The position numbers were made by a program, and so were the translations under genes. Below, piece after piece: positions 17,936 to 26,582 of a DNA stretch of 64,000 nucleotides. The DNA lies in contig NZ_FNLF01000002.1 in the NCBI RefSeq assembly GCF_900103175.1, positions 3,176,136 through 3,240,135 on the forward strand. Reading direction: 5' to 3'. The DNA comes from Tsukamurella pulmonis. GTDB taxonomy: Bacteria; Actinomycetota; Actinomycetes; Mycobacteriales; Mycobacteriaceae. Position 1 is the first letter of the stretch, and each line of letters starts with the position of its first letter. Under the pieces are notes generated by a model that made no database searches, was not told where the DNA came from, and saw only the letters and a list, made by a program, of their open reading frames with translations.

Positions 17936-18743
17936 CGCGGTTCCTCCTGCGGGTCGCTTCGAGCAGGGACATCACCACCAGCGCGACGAGCGCCAGCAGC
18001 ATGAGCAGCGTCGCGGCGGCGTACGCCCCGAAGGTGTTGTAGTCGTCGTGGTTGCGCGAGCTCACCAGCAGCGTGAGCGTCTGCGAGATGCCCGGGAAGT
18101 TCGACGAGACCATGAGCACCGCGCCGTACTCGCCGAGCGCGCGGGCGATGGTGAGGACCACGCCGTAGGTCAGGCCCCAGCGGATGGCGGGCAGCGTGAT
18201 CCGCCAGAAGGTCTGCCAGCCGCTCGCGCCGAGCGTCGCGGCGGCCTGCTCCTGGTCCTGGCCGATCTCGTGCAGCACCGGCTCCACCTCGCGGACCACG
18301 AAGGGCAGCGTCACGAAGGTGGTCGCCAGCACCATGCCGGGCAACCCGAAGATGATCCGGAAGCCCAGCGATTCGATGCCGCCGAACCAGCCGCCGACGC
18401 CCCACAGCATGATCAGCGCCACTCCCACGACCACGGGCGAGACCGCGAAGGGCAGGTCCACCGCGGCCTGCAGCGCGGCCTTCCCGCGGAACTTCCCGCG
18501 CGCCAGGGCGAGCGCCACGAGCACGCCGAAGATCACATTGAGGGGCACCACGATCGCCACGATGAGCAGCGAGAGCTGCAGTGCGGAGATCGCCGCCGGC
18601 GTGGTGATCCAGGCCCAGAACTCGCCGAAACCGCGCTCGAACGAGCGGTACAGGATCACGCCGATCGGCAGGATCAGCAGCACCAGCAGGTACAGCAGCG
18701 CGACCGACCGCAGGCTCAGCACCGTCTTCTTGGAGAGGTTCAC
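17925..18743 (-). CDS. cysW: Sulfate ABC transporter permease CysW
   Basis: A 272-residue membrane permease with about six hydrophobic helices. The EAA loop reads [20 protein letters not shown], contacting CysA. The GTG at 18743 overlaps the cysT stop as GTGA. CysW forms the heteromeric channel with CysT. Its position before cysA matches the mycobacterial operon. Confidence 0.93.
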   Translation of the reverse strand: MNLSKKTVLSLRSVALLYLLVLLILPIGVILYRSFERGFGEFWAWITTPAAISALQLSLLIVAIVVPLNVIFGVLVALALARGKFRGKAALQAAVDLPFAVSPVVVGVALIMLWGVGGWFGGIESLGFRIIFGLPGMVLATTFVTLPFVVREVEPVLHEIGQDQEQAAATLGASGWQTFWRITLPAIRWGLTYGVVLTIARALGEYGAVLMVSSNFPGISQTLTLLVSSRNHDDYNTFGAYAAATLLMLLALVALVVMSLLEATRRRNRDDD

Positions 18744-19531
18744 TCCTGCTCCTCCCTCTTCGCGGCCCGTGAGCCGACCAGCCGCATGACGGCGAGCAGC
18801 ACGAAGGCGATCGCGAGCAGCGCGACCGATACCGCGGACGCCGCGACCTGGTTGTCGACCTCGAGCTGCTGCTGGATGTACTGCGAGGCCACCTGCGTCT
18901 CGCCGGGGATGTTGCCGCCCACCAGCACGACGGACCCGAACTCGCCGATCGCGCGGGTGAAGGCGAGGCCGGCACCGGAGAGGATCGCCGGCAGCAGCGT
19001 GGGGATGATGATCTTCGCGACGATCACCCGGTTGGGCGCGCCGAGCGACGCGGCAGCCTCTTCGACCTCGCGGTCGAGCTCGATGAGCACCGGCTGCACC
19101 TGGCGCACGACGAAGGGCAGCGTGACGAAGGCCAGCGCGATGACGATCGCCGGCTGGGTCGCGTTGAGCGTCAGCCCGATGGGGCTGTCGGGCCCGTAGA
19201 GCGAGAGCAGCACGATCGACGCGACGATCGTCGGCAGCGCGAAGGGCAGGTCGATGAGCGCGTTGACCACGCCCTTGCCGGGGAAGTCGTCGCGTACCAG
19301 CACCCACGCGATGATCGTGCCCATCACGACGTTGATGACCGTCACCAGCAGCGAGACCCAGACGGTGATCACCAGCGTCGAGACGGCGTTCTTCGCGGTG
19401 AGCGCCTCCCAGAACCCCGACCAGCCGTCGTCGAAGGCGCGCGTGGTGATCGCGGCGATCGGCAGCAGCACGATCAGCGAGATCCACAGCCAGGCGACGC
19501 CGATGCGCAGCGGGATGATCAGGCTCCGCAT
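18740..19531 (-). CDS. cysT: Sulfate ABC transporter permease CysT
   Basis: A 263-residue permease. The EAA loop reads ELDREVEEAAASLGAPNR, and several hydrophobic helices surround it. The ATG at 19531 overlaps the TGA of subI as ATGA. It pairs with CysW. A longer upstream reading frame exists but enters the subI coding region, so I rejected it. Confidence 0.93.
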   Translation of the reverse strand: MRSLIIPLRIGVAWLWISLIVLLPIAAITTRAFDDGWSGFWEALTAKNAVSTLVITVWVSLLVTVINVVMGTIIAWVLVRDDFPGKGVVNALIDLPFALPTIVASIVLLSLYGPDSPIGLTLNATQPAIVIALAFVTLPFVVRQVQPVLIELDREVEEAAASLGAPNRVIVAKIIIPTLLPAILSGAGLAFTRAIGEFGSVVLVGGNIPGETQVASQYIQQQLEVDNQVAASAVSVALLAIAFVLLAVMRLVGSRAAKREEQE

Positions 19532-20625
19532 CACTTGCCCCCGCTCTTGTAGGCGGCGGCGATGGTGCCCTTCTCGCCGAACAGCGCGGCATCCACGGCG
19601 GCCCAGCCGGTGAGGTCCTTGCCGCCGTTCTTGGCGGCCGTTCCCCTGCCGAGCACCGCGCCGAGCTCGTCGATCGTCCACAGCCGCTGCGGCTGCGCCG
19701 GGAACACGTGCGCGGTCTCCGCGGCGATCGCGGGGTCACCGGCCCGGAACCCGGACGCGGGGATCGCGCGCTGCGCCTCGGGCGAGAACAGGAACCCGAC
19801 GAAGCGCCGCGCGGCCTCCGGCGCCTGCGCGGTGTTCACCACGGCCACCGGCAGATCGATGCGGAAGGACTGGGGTGGGATGAAGTACTCGGGCGTGGGC
19901 TTGCCGTCCCGCTTGCTCTGCCGCTGCAGCAGCACGGCTTCGCTCTCGTAGCTGAGCAGCACGTCGCCCTGGCCGGATTCGAAGGCGGAGGTCGCGTCGC
20001 GGCCGGAGCCGGGGCTGACGGTGGTGTGCTCGCGGATGAGCTCCTTGACGAAGTCCAGGCCCTTCTCGGGCTCCTGGCCGCCGTTCGACAGCGCCGCGTA
20101 GGGCGCGAGCAGGTTCCACTTCGCCGAACCGGAGCTGGCGGGGTTTGGGGTGACCACCTCGACACCCGGCTTGAGCAGGTCGGACCAGTCGTGGATGCCC
20201 TTCGGGTTGCCCGGCCGCACGACCACGGCGACCGCGGAGGTGAAGGGCACGGACCGTCGCGGGAACGCCTGCTCCCAGTTCTTGTCGACGAGGCCCGCCT
20301 TGACGATGCGGGTGATGTCGGGCGCGACGGACATGTTCACCACGTCCGCCGGGACGTGCCGGGCCACTTTGCGGGACTGATCGCCCGACGCGCCGTAGGA
20401 CTGCGAGAAGCCCACGTCCGGGTTGGTCTCACGGAACAGCGGGATGGCGACGTCGAAGGCCGGTTTGGACGCCGCGAACGCCACCAGGTTCACGCGGTGC
20501 TCACCGCTGGAGATGTCCACGCCGTGCGGATCGTCGGTGGAACCGCCCCCGCACGCCGTGAGCAGCACGGTCAGGGCGGCTGCGACGATGCTCACAGCAC
20601 GACCGCGCGGACTGGGTCGGATCAC
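19531..20625 (-). CDS. subI: Sulfate-binding lipoprotein SubI
   Basis: A 364-residue extracytoplasmic solute-binding protein of the sulfate transporter. The N-terminal signal peptide ends in the lipobox LTAC (Cys at about residue 25), so it is anchored to the outer face of the membrane. SQSYGASGDQSRKV and TPNPASSGSAKWNLLAPYAA match the sulfate-binding family. GTG start at 20625. First gene of its operon. Confidence 0.93.
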   Translation of the reverse strand: MIRPSPRGRAVSIVAAALTVLLTACGGGSTDDPHGVDISSGEHRVNLVAFAASKPAFDVAIPLFRETNPDVGFSQSYGASGDQSRKVARHVPADVVNMSVAPDITRIVKAGLVDKNWEQAFPRRSVPFTSAVAVVVRPGNPKGIHDWSDLLKPGVEVVTPNPASSGSAKWNLLAPYAALSNGGQEPEKGLDFVKELIREHTTVSPGSGRDATSAFESGQGDVLLSYESEAVLLQRQSKRDGKPTPEYFIPPQSFRIDLPVAVVNTAQAPEAARRFVGFLFSPEAQRAIPASGFRAGDPAIAAETAHVFPAQPQRLWTIDELGAVLGRGTAAKNGGKDLTGWAAVDAALFGEKGTIAAAYKSGGK

Positions 20626-20661
20626 GTCTCGCCGTTCTGCTCGGGATCGGGTCAGGCGTGA

Positions 20662-20667
20662 ATCCTA
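20662..20667 (-). promoter_or_regulatory. -10 box of the subI-cysTWA operon
   Basis: The minus-strand hexamer TAGGAT lies about 37 bases upstream of the subI GTG, giving a short 5' leader. A matching -35 is not clear. No RRHxDL-type leader peptide is visible in front of this operon, unlike sirA. Confidence 0.4.
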
Positions 20668-20677
20668 CGAAGCGCGG

Positions 20678-20788
20678 TCAGCGCAGCAGTGCCCACGCGA
20701 CCACGAGCAGCACCAGCAACGCGATCAGCGCGAGCGTCACCTTCGACTTGGGCACGAGCGCCCGCCATCCGCCGCCTGTCTCAGACAC
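20678..20788 (-). CDS. Small single-pass membrane protein
   Basis: About 36 residues (39 if the ATG at 20797 is used). A polar N-terminus (SETGGGWRALVPKSK) is followed by one hydrophobic helix rich in Leu, Val and Ala ending in ALLR. GAAGGGA lies 9 bases before the GTG at 20788 but only 1-2 bases before the ATG at 20797, so I prefer GTG. It overlaps the upstream small membrane protein by 8 bases and occupies the place of Rv2401A. Function unknown. Confidence 0.6.
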   Translation of the reverse strand: MSETGGGWRALVPKSKVTLALIALLVLLVVAWALLR

Positions 20789-21017
20789 CTTCGCCATTCC
20801 CTTCCGCGGCCCGCTGACCTGCGTCGTCGGCGCGTGCTCCCCGCTCGAGGCGGGAGTCCAGCGCGTCGGCGACGCGGTCGATGAGGGCACTGAGTACGCG
20901 CACCACCAGAATTGCGATCACTGCGAGTACAACCATGACCAGGCTGACCTGCAGAACGTAGGGCAGACCCGTGAGCCACAGCTCCACCGAGTCCCACCAC
21001 TGCGCGATCGCGTGCAC
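20781..21017 (-). CDS. Small membrane protein upstream of the sulfate transporter
   Basis: A 78-residue protein with a hydrophobic helix (about residues 18-45, LPYVLQVSLVMVVLAVIAILVVRVLSAL) followed by a charged cytoplasmic tail. GTG start at 21017. Same position as Rv2401 in M. tuberculosis. It overlaps the next small membrane gene and probably shares its transcript. No family function known to me. Confidence 0.65.
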   Translation of the reverse strand: MHAIAQWWDSVELWLTGLPYVLQVSLVMVVLAVIAILVVRVLSALIDRVADALDSRLERGARADDAGQRAAEGNGEGV

Positions 21018-21066
21018 CCGCCCAGCCTAGCGACCGCCGTGCGCGAACCCGTCGTCGTGCCCCATC

Positions 21067-23055
21067 ATGGACGGCATGCCATCGAAGAACGACGCCACCG
21101 CCTCCGATGCCCCCGGCTCCGACGCGTTGATCACGGACACCCCGTCCGCGGGCGACGGCGTGTTCCCGCCGATCCACGACTACGCCTTCCTCTCCGACTG
21201 CGAGAACACGTGCCTCATCGCGCGCGACGGCAGCGTCGAGTGGATGTGCCTCCCGCGCCCGGACTCCCCCAGCGTGTTCGGCGCCATCCTCGATCGCGGC
21301 GCGGGCTCGTTCCGACTGGGGCCCTACGGCGTGCGGGTGCCCGTCGACCGGCGGTACCTGCCGGGCAGCCTGATGCTCGAGACCACCTGGCAGACCTCCA
21401 CCGGCTGGTTGATCGTGCGGGACGCCCTCGTCATGGGGCCCTGGCACGACACGCACACCCGCTCGCGCACGCACCGTCGCACCCCGACGGACTGGGACGC
21501 CGAGCACATCCTGCTCCGCACCGCGCGGTGCGTGTCCGGCACCGTCGAGCTGCAGCTCAACTGCGAGCCGGCCTTCGACTACAACCGGGCCGGGGCGGAG
21601 TGGACGTACTCGGCCGACGGCTACGGCGAGGCCGTCGCGACGGCCCGGACCGACTTCGGCGCCAACCCCGAGCTCAAGCTCACCACCAACATGCGGCTCG
21701 GGCTCGAGGGGCGCGAGGCCCGCGCGCACACCCGCCTCAAGGAGGGCGACGAGGTCTTCGTCGCCCTGTCGTGGAGCAAGCACCCTGTGCCGCAGACCTA
21801 CCCCGAGGCGACGCAGAAGATGTGGGCCACGGCGGAGTCGTGGCGGCAGTGGATCAACCGCGGCCAGTTCCCCGACCACCCCTGGCGCACGTACCTGCAG
21901 CGCTCGGCGCTCACGCTCAAGGGCCTGACCTACTCGCCGACGGGCGCGCTGCTCGCGGCGTCGACCACCTCGCTCCCGGAGACGCCGGGCGGCGTCCGCA
22001 ACTGGGACTACCGCTACGCCTGGGTCCGCGATTCCACGTTCGCGCTCTGGGGCCTTTACACGCTGGGCCTGGACCGGGAGGCCGAGGACTTCTTCTCCTT
22101 CATCGCCGACGTCTCCGGCGCGAACAACGGCGAACGCCACCCCCTGCAGGTGATGTACGGGGTCGGCGGGGAGCGCACGCTGATCGAGGAGGAGCTCGGT
22201 CACCTCTCGGGGTACGACGGTGCGCGGCCCGTCCGCATCGGCAACGGAGCCTTCGACCAGCGCCAGCACGACATCTGGGGCACGATGCTCGACTCGGTGT
22301 ACCTGAACACCAAGTCCTCCGAGCGGATCCCGGAGACGCTGTGGCCGGTGCTCAAGGAGCAGGTCGAGGAGGCGCTCAAGCACTGGCGCGAGCCGGACCG
22401 CGGGATCTGGGAGGTGCGCGGCGAACCGCAGCACTTCACCAGCTCGAAGGTCATGTGCTGGGTCGCGCTCGACCGGGGCGCCAAGCTCGCGGTGCTGCAC
22501 GGCGAGGACGACTACGCCCGCGAGTGGGCCGAGAAGGCCGAGGTGATCAAGGCCGACATCCTCGAGCACGGCGTGGACGATCGCGGCGTCTTCACCCAGC
22601 GCTACGGCGCGCCGGCGCTGGACGCCTCACTCCTGCTGGTTCCGCTGCTGCGCTTCCTCCCCTCGGACGATCCGCGGGTGCGGGCCACCGTGCTCGCCAT
22701 CGCGGACGAGCTCACCGAGGACGGCCTGGTGCTGCGCTACCGCGTCGAGGAGACCGACGACGGTCTGCACGGCGAGGAGGGCACGTTCACCATCTGCTCG
22801 TTCTGGCTGGTCTCGGCGCTGGTGGAGATCGGCGAGACGGCCCGCGCCCGCGCGCTGTGCGAGCGGCTGCTGGCGTACTCGTCGCCGCTCAAGCTGTACG
22901 CGGAGGAGATCGACCCGAAGTCGGGCAAGCACCTGGGCAACTTCCCGCAGGCGTTCACCCACCTCGCGCTGATCAACGCCGTGGTGCACGTGATCCGGGC
23001 CGAGGAATCGGGGCACGACGCCTCCGCGTTCCTCCCCGCACATCACACGCCGTGA
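21067..23055 (+). CDS. GH15 family trehalase/glucoamylase-like hydrolase
   Basis: A 662-residue glycoside hydrolase family 15 enzyme. The mycobacterial homologue at this position (Rv2402 and its M. smegmatis counterpart) is a trehalase, hydrolysing alpha,alpha-trehalose to glucose. An N-terminal beta-sandwich is followed by the (alpha/alpha)6 barrel, with PGGVRNWDYRYAWVRDSTFALWGLY at about residue 305-330 and EEGTFTICSFWLVSALVEIG near the C-terminus, both conserved in GH15. ATG at 21067 used; ATG at 21076 is an alternative. Cytoplasmic, no signal peptide. Trehalose recycling is the likely role. Confidence 0.9.
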   Translation: MDGMPSKNDATASDAPGSDALITDTPSAGDGVFPPIHDYAFLSDCENTCLIARDGSVEWMCLPRPDSPSVFGAILDRGAGSFRLGPYGVRVPVDRRYLPGSLMLETTWQTSTGWLIVRDALVMGPWHDTHTRSRTHRRTPTDWDAEHILLRTARCVSGTVELQLNCEPAFDYNRAGAEWTYSADGYGEAVATARTDFGANPELKLTTNMRLGLEGREARAHTRLKEGDEVFVALSWSKHPVPQTYPEATQKMWATAESWRQWINRGQFPDHPWRTYLQRSALTLKGLTYSPTGALLAASTTSLPETPGGVRNWDYRYAWVRDSTFALWGLYTLGLDREAEDFFSFIADVSGANNGERHPLQVMYGVGGERTLIEEELGHLSGYDGARPVRIGNGAFDQRQHDIWGTMLDSVYLNTKSSERIPETLWPVLKEQVEEALKHWREPDRGIWEVRGEPQHFTSSKVMCWVALDRGAKLAVLHGEDDYAREWAEKAEVIKADILEHGVDDRGVFTQRYGAPALDASLLLVPLLRFLPSDDPRVRATVLAIADELTEDGLVLRYRVEETDDGLHGEEGTFTICSFWLVSALVEIGETARARALCERLLAYSSPLKLYAEEIDPKSGKHLGNFPQAFTHLALINAVVHVIRAEESGHDASAFLPAHHTP

Positions 23056-23072
23056 GGCCGTAGCGTGCAGTC

Positions 23073-26000
23073 ATGCACGACGATCGGCGGCTGACCGAAG
23101 AACGGCTCGATAGGTTCACCAGGGAGTTCCTGAACCGGGCGGTGTATTCGCACACCGCGCCGGTCACCGTGACGGCGTGGGCGGCCCCGGGCGAACCCGT
23201 GCCGTTCGAGGAGGCCGTGGCGCAGGACTTCGAGCCGATCGCGCCCGGCACGCCGTGGGGCGCGCCGTGGTCCACACTGTGGCTGCACGTCACCGGGGCG
23301 GCACCGTCGGACTGGTCCCGTCTCGTCGAGCCCGACCGCGCCGTGCACGCCCCCGAACTCCGGGTGGAACTCGGCTTCACCGGCGGTCCCGGCTTCAACG
23401 CCGAGGGGCTCGTGTACCGGACGGACGGCACCGTCGCGAAGGGGATCTCGCCGTTCAACGCCTATGTGCCCCTCACCCCGGGCGAGCCGGTGGATCTCTA
23501 CATCGAGTGCGCGGCGAACCCCGACCTGGGCGGCGACTTCGTCTCCCCCACGCACCTGGGCGACCGGGAGACCGCGGGCGACGCCCCGCTGTACCGGCTC
23601 GGGACGATCGATCTGGCCCTGCGCGACCTGACGGTGTGGGAGCTGCAGCAGGACGTCTGGACGCTCAACGGCCTGATGCACGAGTTGCCCTTCGACCTGC
23701 CGCGCCGGCACGAGGTGCTGCGCGCCCTGGAGCGGATGCTGGACGTGGTGGACCCGCACGACGTCGCCGGGACCGCCGCACAGGGGCGCGCCGCCCTCGC
23801 GCCGGCGCTGGCCTCCCCCGCGTCCGCGTCGGCGCACCGGATCACCGCGGTCGGCCACGCGCACATCGATTCCGCGTGGCTGTGGCCCGTGCGCGAGACG
23901 GCGCGCAAGTGCGCCCGCACCTTCGCCAACGTCGTCGACCTGATGGACCGGGACCCGTCGCTGACGTTCGCCTGCTCGTCGGCGCAGCAGTTCGCATGGG
24001 TGAAGGACCGCAACCCGGAGTTGTTCGCGCGGATCAAGGATCACGTCGCCGCGGGCCGGTTCGTGCCCGTCGGCGGCATGTGGGTCGAGGCGGACACGAA
24101 CATGCCGGGCGGTGAGGCGATGGCCCGGCAGTTCGTCGCGGGCAAGCGCTTCTTCCTGCACGAGTTCGGGATCGACACCCCGGAGGCGTGGCTCCCCGAC
24201 TCCTTCGGCTACTCGGCGGCCATGCCGCAGATCGTGGCCGCCGCGGGCTCGCGCTACTTCCTCACGCAGAAGCTCTCGTGGAACCAGACCAACCGGATGC
24301 CGCACTCGTCCTTCCTGTGGGAGGGCATCGACGGCACCGCGCTGTTCACGCACTTCCCGCCCGTCGACAAGTACAACTCGGACCTCTCGGGCGCGGATCT
24401 GGCTCGGGCGCAGAAGAACTACCGCGAGCAGGGCCACGGCACGCGCTCCCTGGTGCCGTTCGGTTGGGGCGACGGTGGCGGTGGCCCCACGCGGGAGATG
24501 CTCGCCGCGGCGGCCCGCGCCGCATCGCTGGAGGGCTCCCCGACCGTCGAGATCGCCTCGCCCGCCGAGTTCTTCGACGCGGCTGCCGCCGAGCTCACGC
24601 ATCCGGCGCGCTGGGTTGGCGAGTTGTACCTCGAGTTCCACCGCGGCACGTACACCTCGCAGGCGAACACGAAGCAGGGCAACCGCCGCAGCGAGCATCT
24701 GCTGCGGGAGGCGGAGCTGTGGGCGACGACCGCGGCCGTACGGACCGGATTCGGCTACCCCGCCCAGGAACTCGAGGAGATCTGGCACCTCGTGCTGCTC
24801 CAGCAGTTCCACGACATCCTGCCCGGCAGCTCGATCGCCTGGGTGCACAAGGACGCCGAGCACAACTACGCGGCCGTGGCGCGGCGGCTCGAGCGGATCA
24901 TCGACGGTGCGCTCGCTTCCCTTGCGGACGCGGCGCCCGGGACCGGTGAGGCGGCGAGTCCGTCGCGGCGTCTGGTGTTCAACGCGGCGCCGCACCCCCG
25001 CGACGGCGTGCCGGCTCTGGCCGCGGCGGTCGTCGCCGCGGCGGCGCCGGTCCCACCCGTGGTGGAGGATTCGGGGTTCCGGCTCGACAACGGTGTGGTC
25101 TCCGCCCTCGTCGACGCGCGCGGGCTCCTCGTCTCACTCGTCGACGCCGCGACCGGCCGGGAGGCGATGGCGGAACCGGGGAACCTGCTGCAGCTGCACC
25201 GCGACATCCCGAACCACTGGGAGGCGTGGGACATCGACTCCTTCTACCGCCGCGACGTGACCGACCTCGTCGAAGCGGACTCGGTGACGGTGGACGGCGA
25301 CGCCGTGGAGGTGCGCCGCAGCGTCGGCGAGTCGACGATCACGCAGCGGATCAGCCTGCTCGCGGACTCCCCCGCGCTCGACATCGTCACCGAGATCGAT
25401 TGGCACGAGCGCCAGAAGCTGCTCAAGCTCGCCTTCCCGTTCGACGTGCAGGCCGACCGCAGCGCCTCGGAGATCCAGTTCGGCCATGTGTTCCGGCCGA
25501 CGCACAGCAACACGTCATGGGACGCGGCGAAGTTCGAGACGTGCGCCCACCGCTGGGTGCACGTGGGCGAACCCGATTACGGCGTCGCGGTCGCCAACGA
25601 CTCGACCTACGGGCACGACATCACCGCTCTGACCGCGGATTCCGGCACGGCGAACGCCACCGTGTCCTCCGGTACGGCGGTCCGGCTCTCGCTGCTGCGC
25701 GCGCCCCGGTATCCCGATCCCGAGGCTGACCAGGGCCGGCATCGCCTCGCCGTCTCGGTGCGACCCGCCGCGACGATCGGCGACGCCGTCGAGGAGGGGT
25801 ATCGCCGGAACCTGGCGCTCCGCAGCGTCAGCGGTGCGGCAGAGGTGGTGGCGCCGCTCGTCGCGGTCGATCATCCGGGCGTGATCGTGGAGGCGGTCAA
25901 GCTCGCGGAGGACGGATCGGGGGACGTCGTGGTGCGCCTCTACGAGTCGCGCGGCACCCGCGCGACGGCGACGGTGCATGCGGACTTCCGGCACACCGCG

Positions 26001-26111
26001 GCGGTTCGCACCGACCTGTTGGAGCGTCCCGTCGCCGAACCCGAGCCCGCCGCCGACGTGCGGTTGTCGCTGCGCCCCTTCCAGATCGTGACGCTCCGCT
26101 TCCGTCGCTGA
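23073..26111 (+). CDS. GH38 alpha-mannosidase
   Basis: A 1012-residue glycoside hydrolase family 38 enzyme that removes alpha-linked mannose. The zinc motif HIDSAWLWP has H264 and D266. The nucleophile is D376 in LPDSFGYSA. MWVEADTNMPGGEA and a later HDI in QFHDILPGSS are also typical. The C-terminal half is the beta-sandwich region. No signal peptide, so it is probably cytoplasmic and may recycle mannose from glycolipids or glycoproteins. It follows the trehalase by 17 bases, so the two are probably co-transcribed. Confidence 0.93.
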   Translation: MHDDRRLTEERLDRFTREFLNRAVYSHTAPVTVTAWAAPGEPVPFEEAVAQDFEPIAPGTPWGAPWSTLWLHVTGAAPSDWSRLVEPDRAVHAPELRVELGFTGGPGFNAEGLVYRTDGTVAKGISPFNAYVPLTPGEPVDLYIECAANPDLGGDFVSPTHLGDRETAGDAPLYRLGTIDLALRDLTVWELQQDVWTLNGLMHELPFDLPRRHEVLRALERMLDVVDPHDVAGTAAQGRAALAPALASPASASAHRITAVGHAHIDSAWLWPVRETARKCARTFANVVDLMDRDPSLTFACSSAQQFAWVKDRNPELFARIKDHVAAGRFVPVGGMWVEADTNMPGGEAMARQFVAGKRFFLHEFGIDTPEAWLPDSFGYSAAMPQIVAAAGSRYFLTQKLSWNQTNRMPHSSFLWEGIDGTALFTHFPPVDKYNSDLSGADLARAQKNYREQGHGTRSLVPFGWGDGGGGPTREMLAAAARAASLEGSPTVEIASPAEFFDAAAAELTHPARWVGELYLEFHRGTYTSQANTKQGNRRSEHLLREAELWATTAAVRTGFGYPAQELEEIWHLVLLQQFHDILPGSSIAWVHKDAEHNYAAVARRLERIIDGALASLADAAPGTGEAASPSRRLVFNAAPHPRDGVPALAAAVVAAAAPVPPVVEDSGFRLDNGVVSALVDARGLLVSLVDAATGREAMAEPGNLLQLHRDIPNHWEAWDIDSFYRRDVTDLVEADSVTVDGDAVEVRRSVGESTITQRISLLADSPALDIVTEIDWHERQKLLKLAFPFDVQADRSASEIQFGHVFRPTHSNTSWDAAKFETCAHRWVHVGEPDYGVAVANDSTYGHDITALTADSGTANATVSSGTAVRLSLLRAPRYPDPEADQGRHRLAVSVRPAATIGDAVEEGYRRNLALRSVSGAAEVVAPLVAVDHPGVIVEAVKLAEDGSGDVVVRLYESRGTRATATVHADFRHTAAVRTDLLERPVAEPEPAADVRLSLRPFQIVTLRFRR

Positions 26112-26147
26112 CGTGTGCAGCATCACCTCGATCGCCGCGTTCCTCGG

Positions 26148-26174
26148 TGATAGTTTGAAGGTTACTCACTATCA
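26148..26174. promoter_or_regulatory. AT-rich 27-bp dyad, operator-like
   Basis: TGATAGT at 26148-26154 and its exact complement ACTATCA at 26168-26174 flank 13 bases. The dyad lies 30 bases before the start of the small membrane peptide. AT-richness in a GC-rich genome and the spacing fit a dimeric repressor site. There is no adjacent regulator gene. Confidence 0.55.
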
Positions 26175-26204
26175 ATGGAGATCCTTCGAACCCAGGAGGT
26201 CGAG

Positions 26205-26357
26205 ATGCTCAGCGTGCTGGCATTGATCACTTTCGTCGCCTTCCTCGTCTGGCTGACGAGCGACCACGACGGTCTGGACTTCCGTGCCCGCGACATCCAC
26301 CGCGCCACGGCGGACCGGGACAGCCGCGTCGATCCGCGAGGCGTGATCGTCTCCTGA
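26205..26357 (+). CDS. Small membrane peptide
   Basis: A 50-residue peptide with one N-terminal hydrophobic helix (MLSVLALITFVAFLVWLTS) and a charged tail with many Asp and Arg. AGGAGGT lies 4 bases before the ATG at 26205, a near-perfect ribosome binding site, so this start is preferred over the ATG at 26175. A dyad operator lies upstream. Function unknown. Confidence 0.65.
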   Translation: MLSVLALITFVAFLVWLTSDHDGLDFRARDIHRATADRDSRVDPRGVIVS

Positions 26358-26368
26358 TCGCCCCCCGC

Positions 26369-26500
26369 TCACGACCCGTCCCAGAACGGCGGCGGGTCGT
26401 CCAACAGCGGGGCACGGACCGCTGCCGCGCCGAGGGCGCGTTCCACCTCGCTCGACGGATGTGGCTCACGACCCCTCCGAGCCCCCCTGCTCGCGCGCAT
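26369..26500 (-). CDS. Possible small protein downstream of the M3 peptidase
   Basis: A 43-codon reading frame whose last half reads like protein (VERALGAAAVRAPLLDDPPP, then FWDGS and TGA). ATG at 26500; no ribosome binding site is evident. The DDPPPF ending resembles the C-terminus of DUF222/HNH proteins, so it may be a remnant. It lies downstream of the M3 peptidase on the same strand. Confidence 0.3.
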   Translation of the reverse strand: MRASRGARRGREPHPSSEVERALGAAAVRAPLLDDPPPFWDGS

Positions 26501-26582
26501 CGAGGTGCGCGGCAGGTGCGAACTGTGGCGTTACGTCCCAGGGCGCAGTCGTGAGCGATCGCCGCCGGGACTGCACGACCCG

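Noticed and set aside
18740-19681. Longer CysT with a 50-residue N-terminal extension
   Set aside because: The extension would read through the end of subI in another frame; the ATGA overlap at 19531 gives the normal CysT length.
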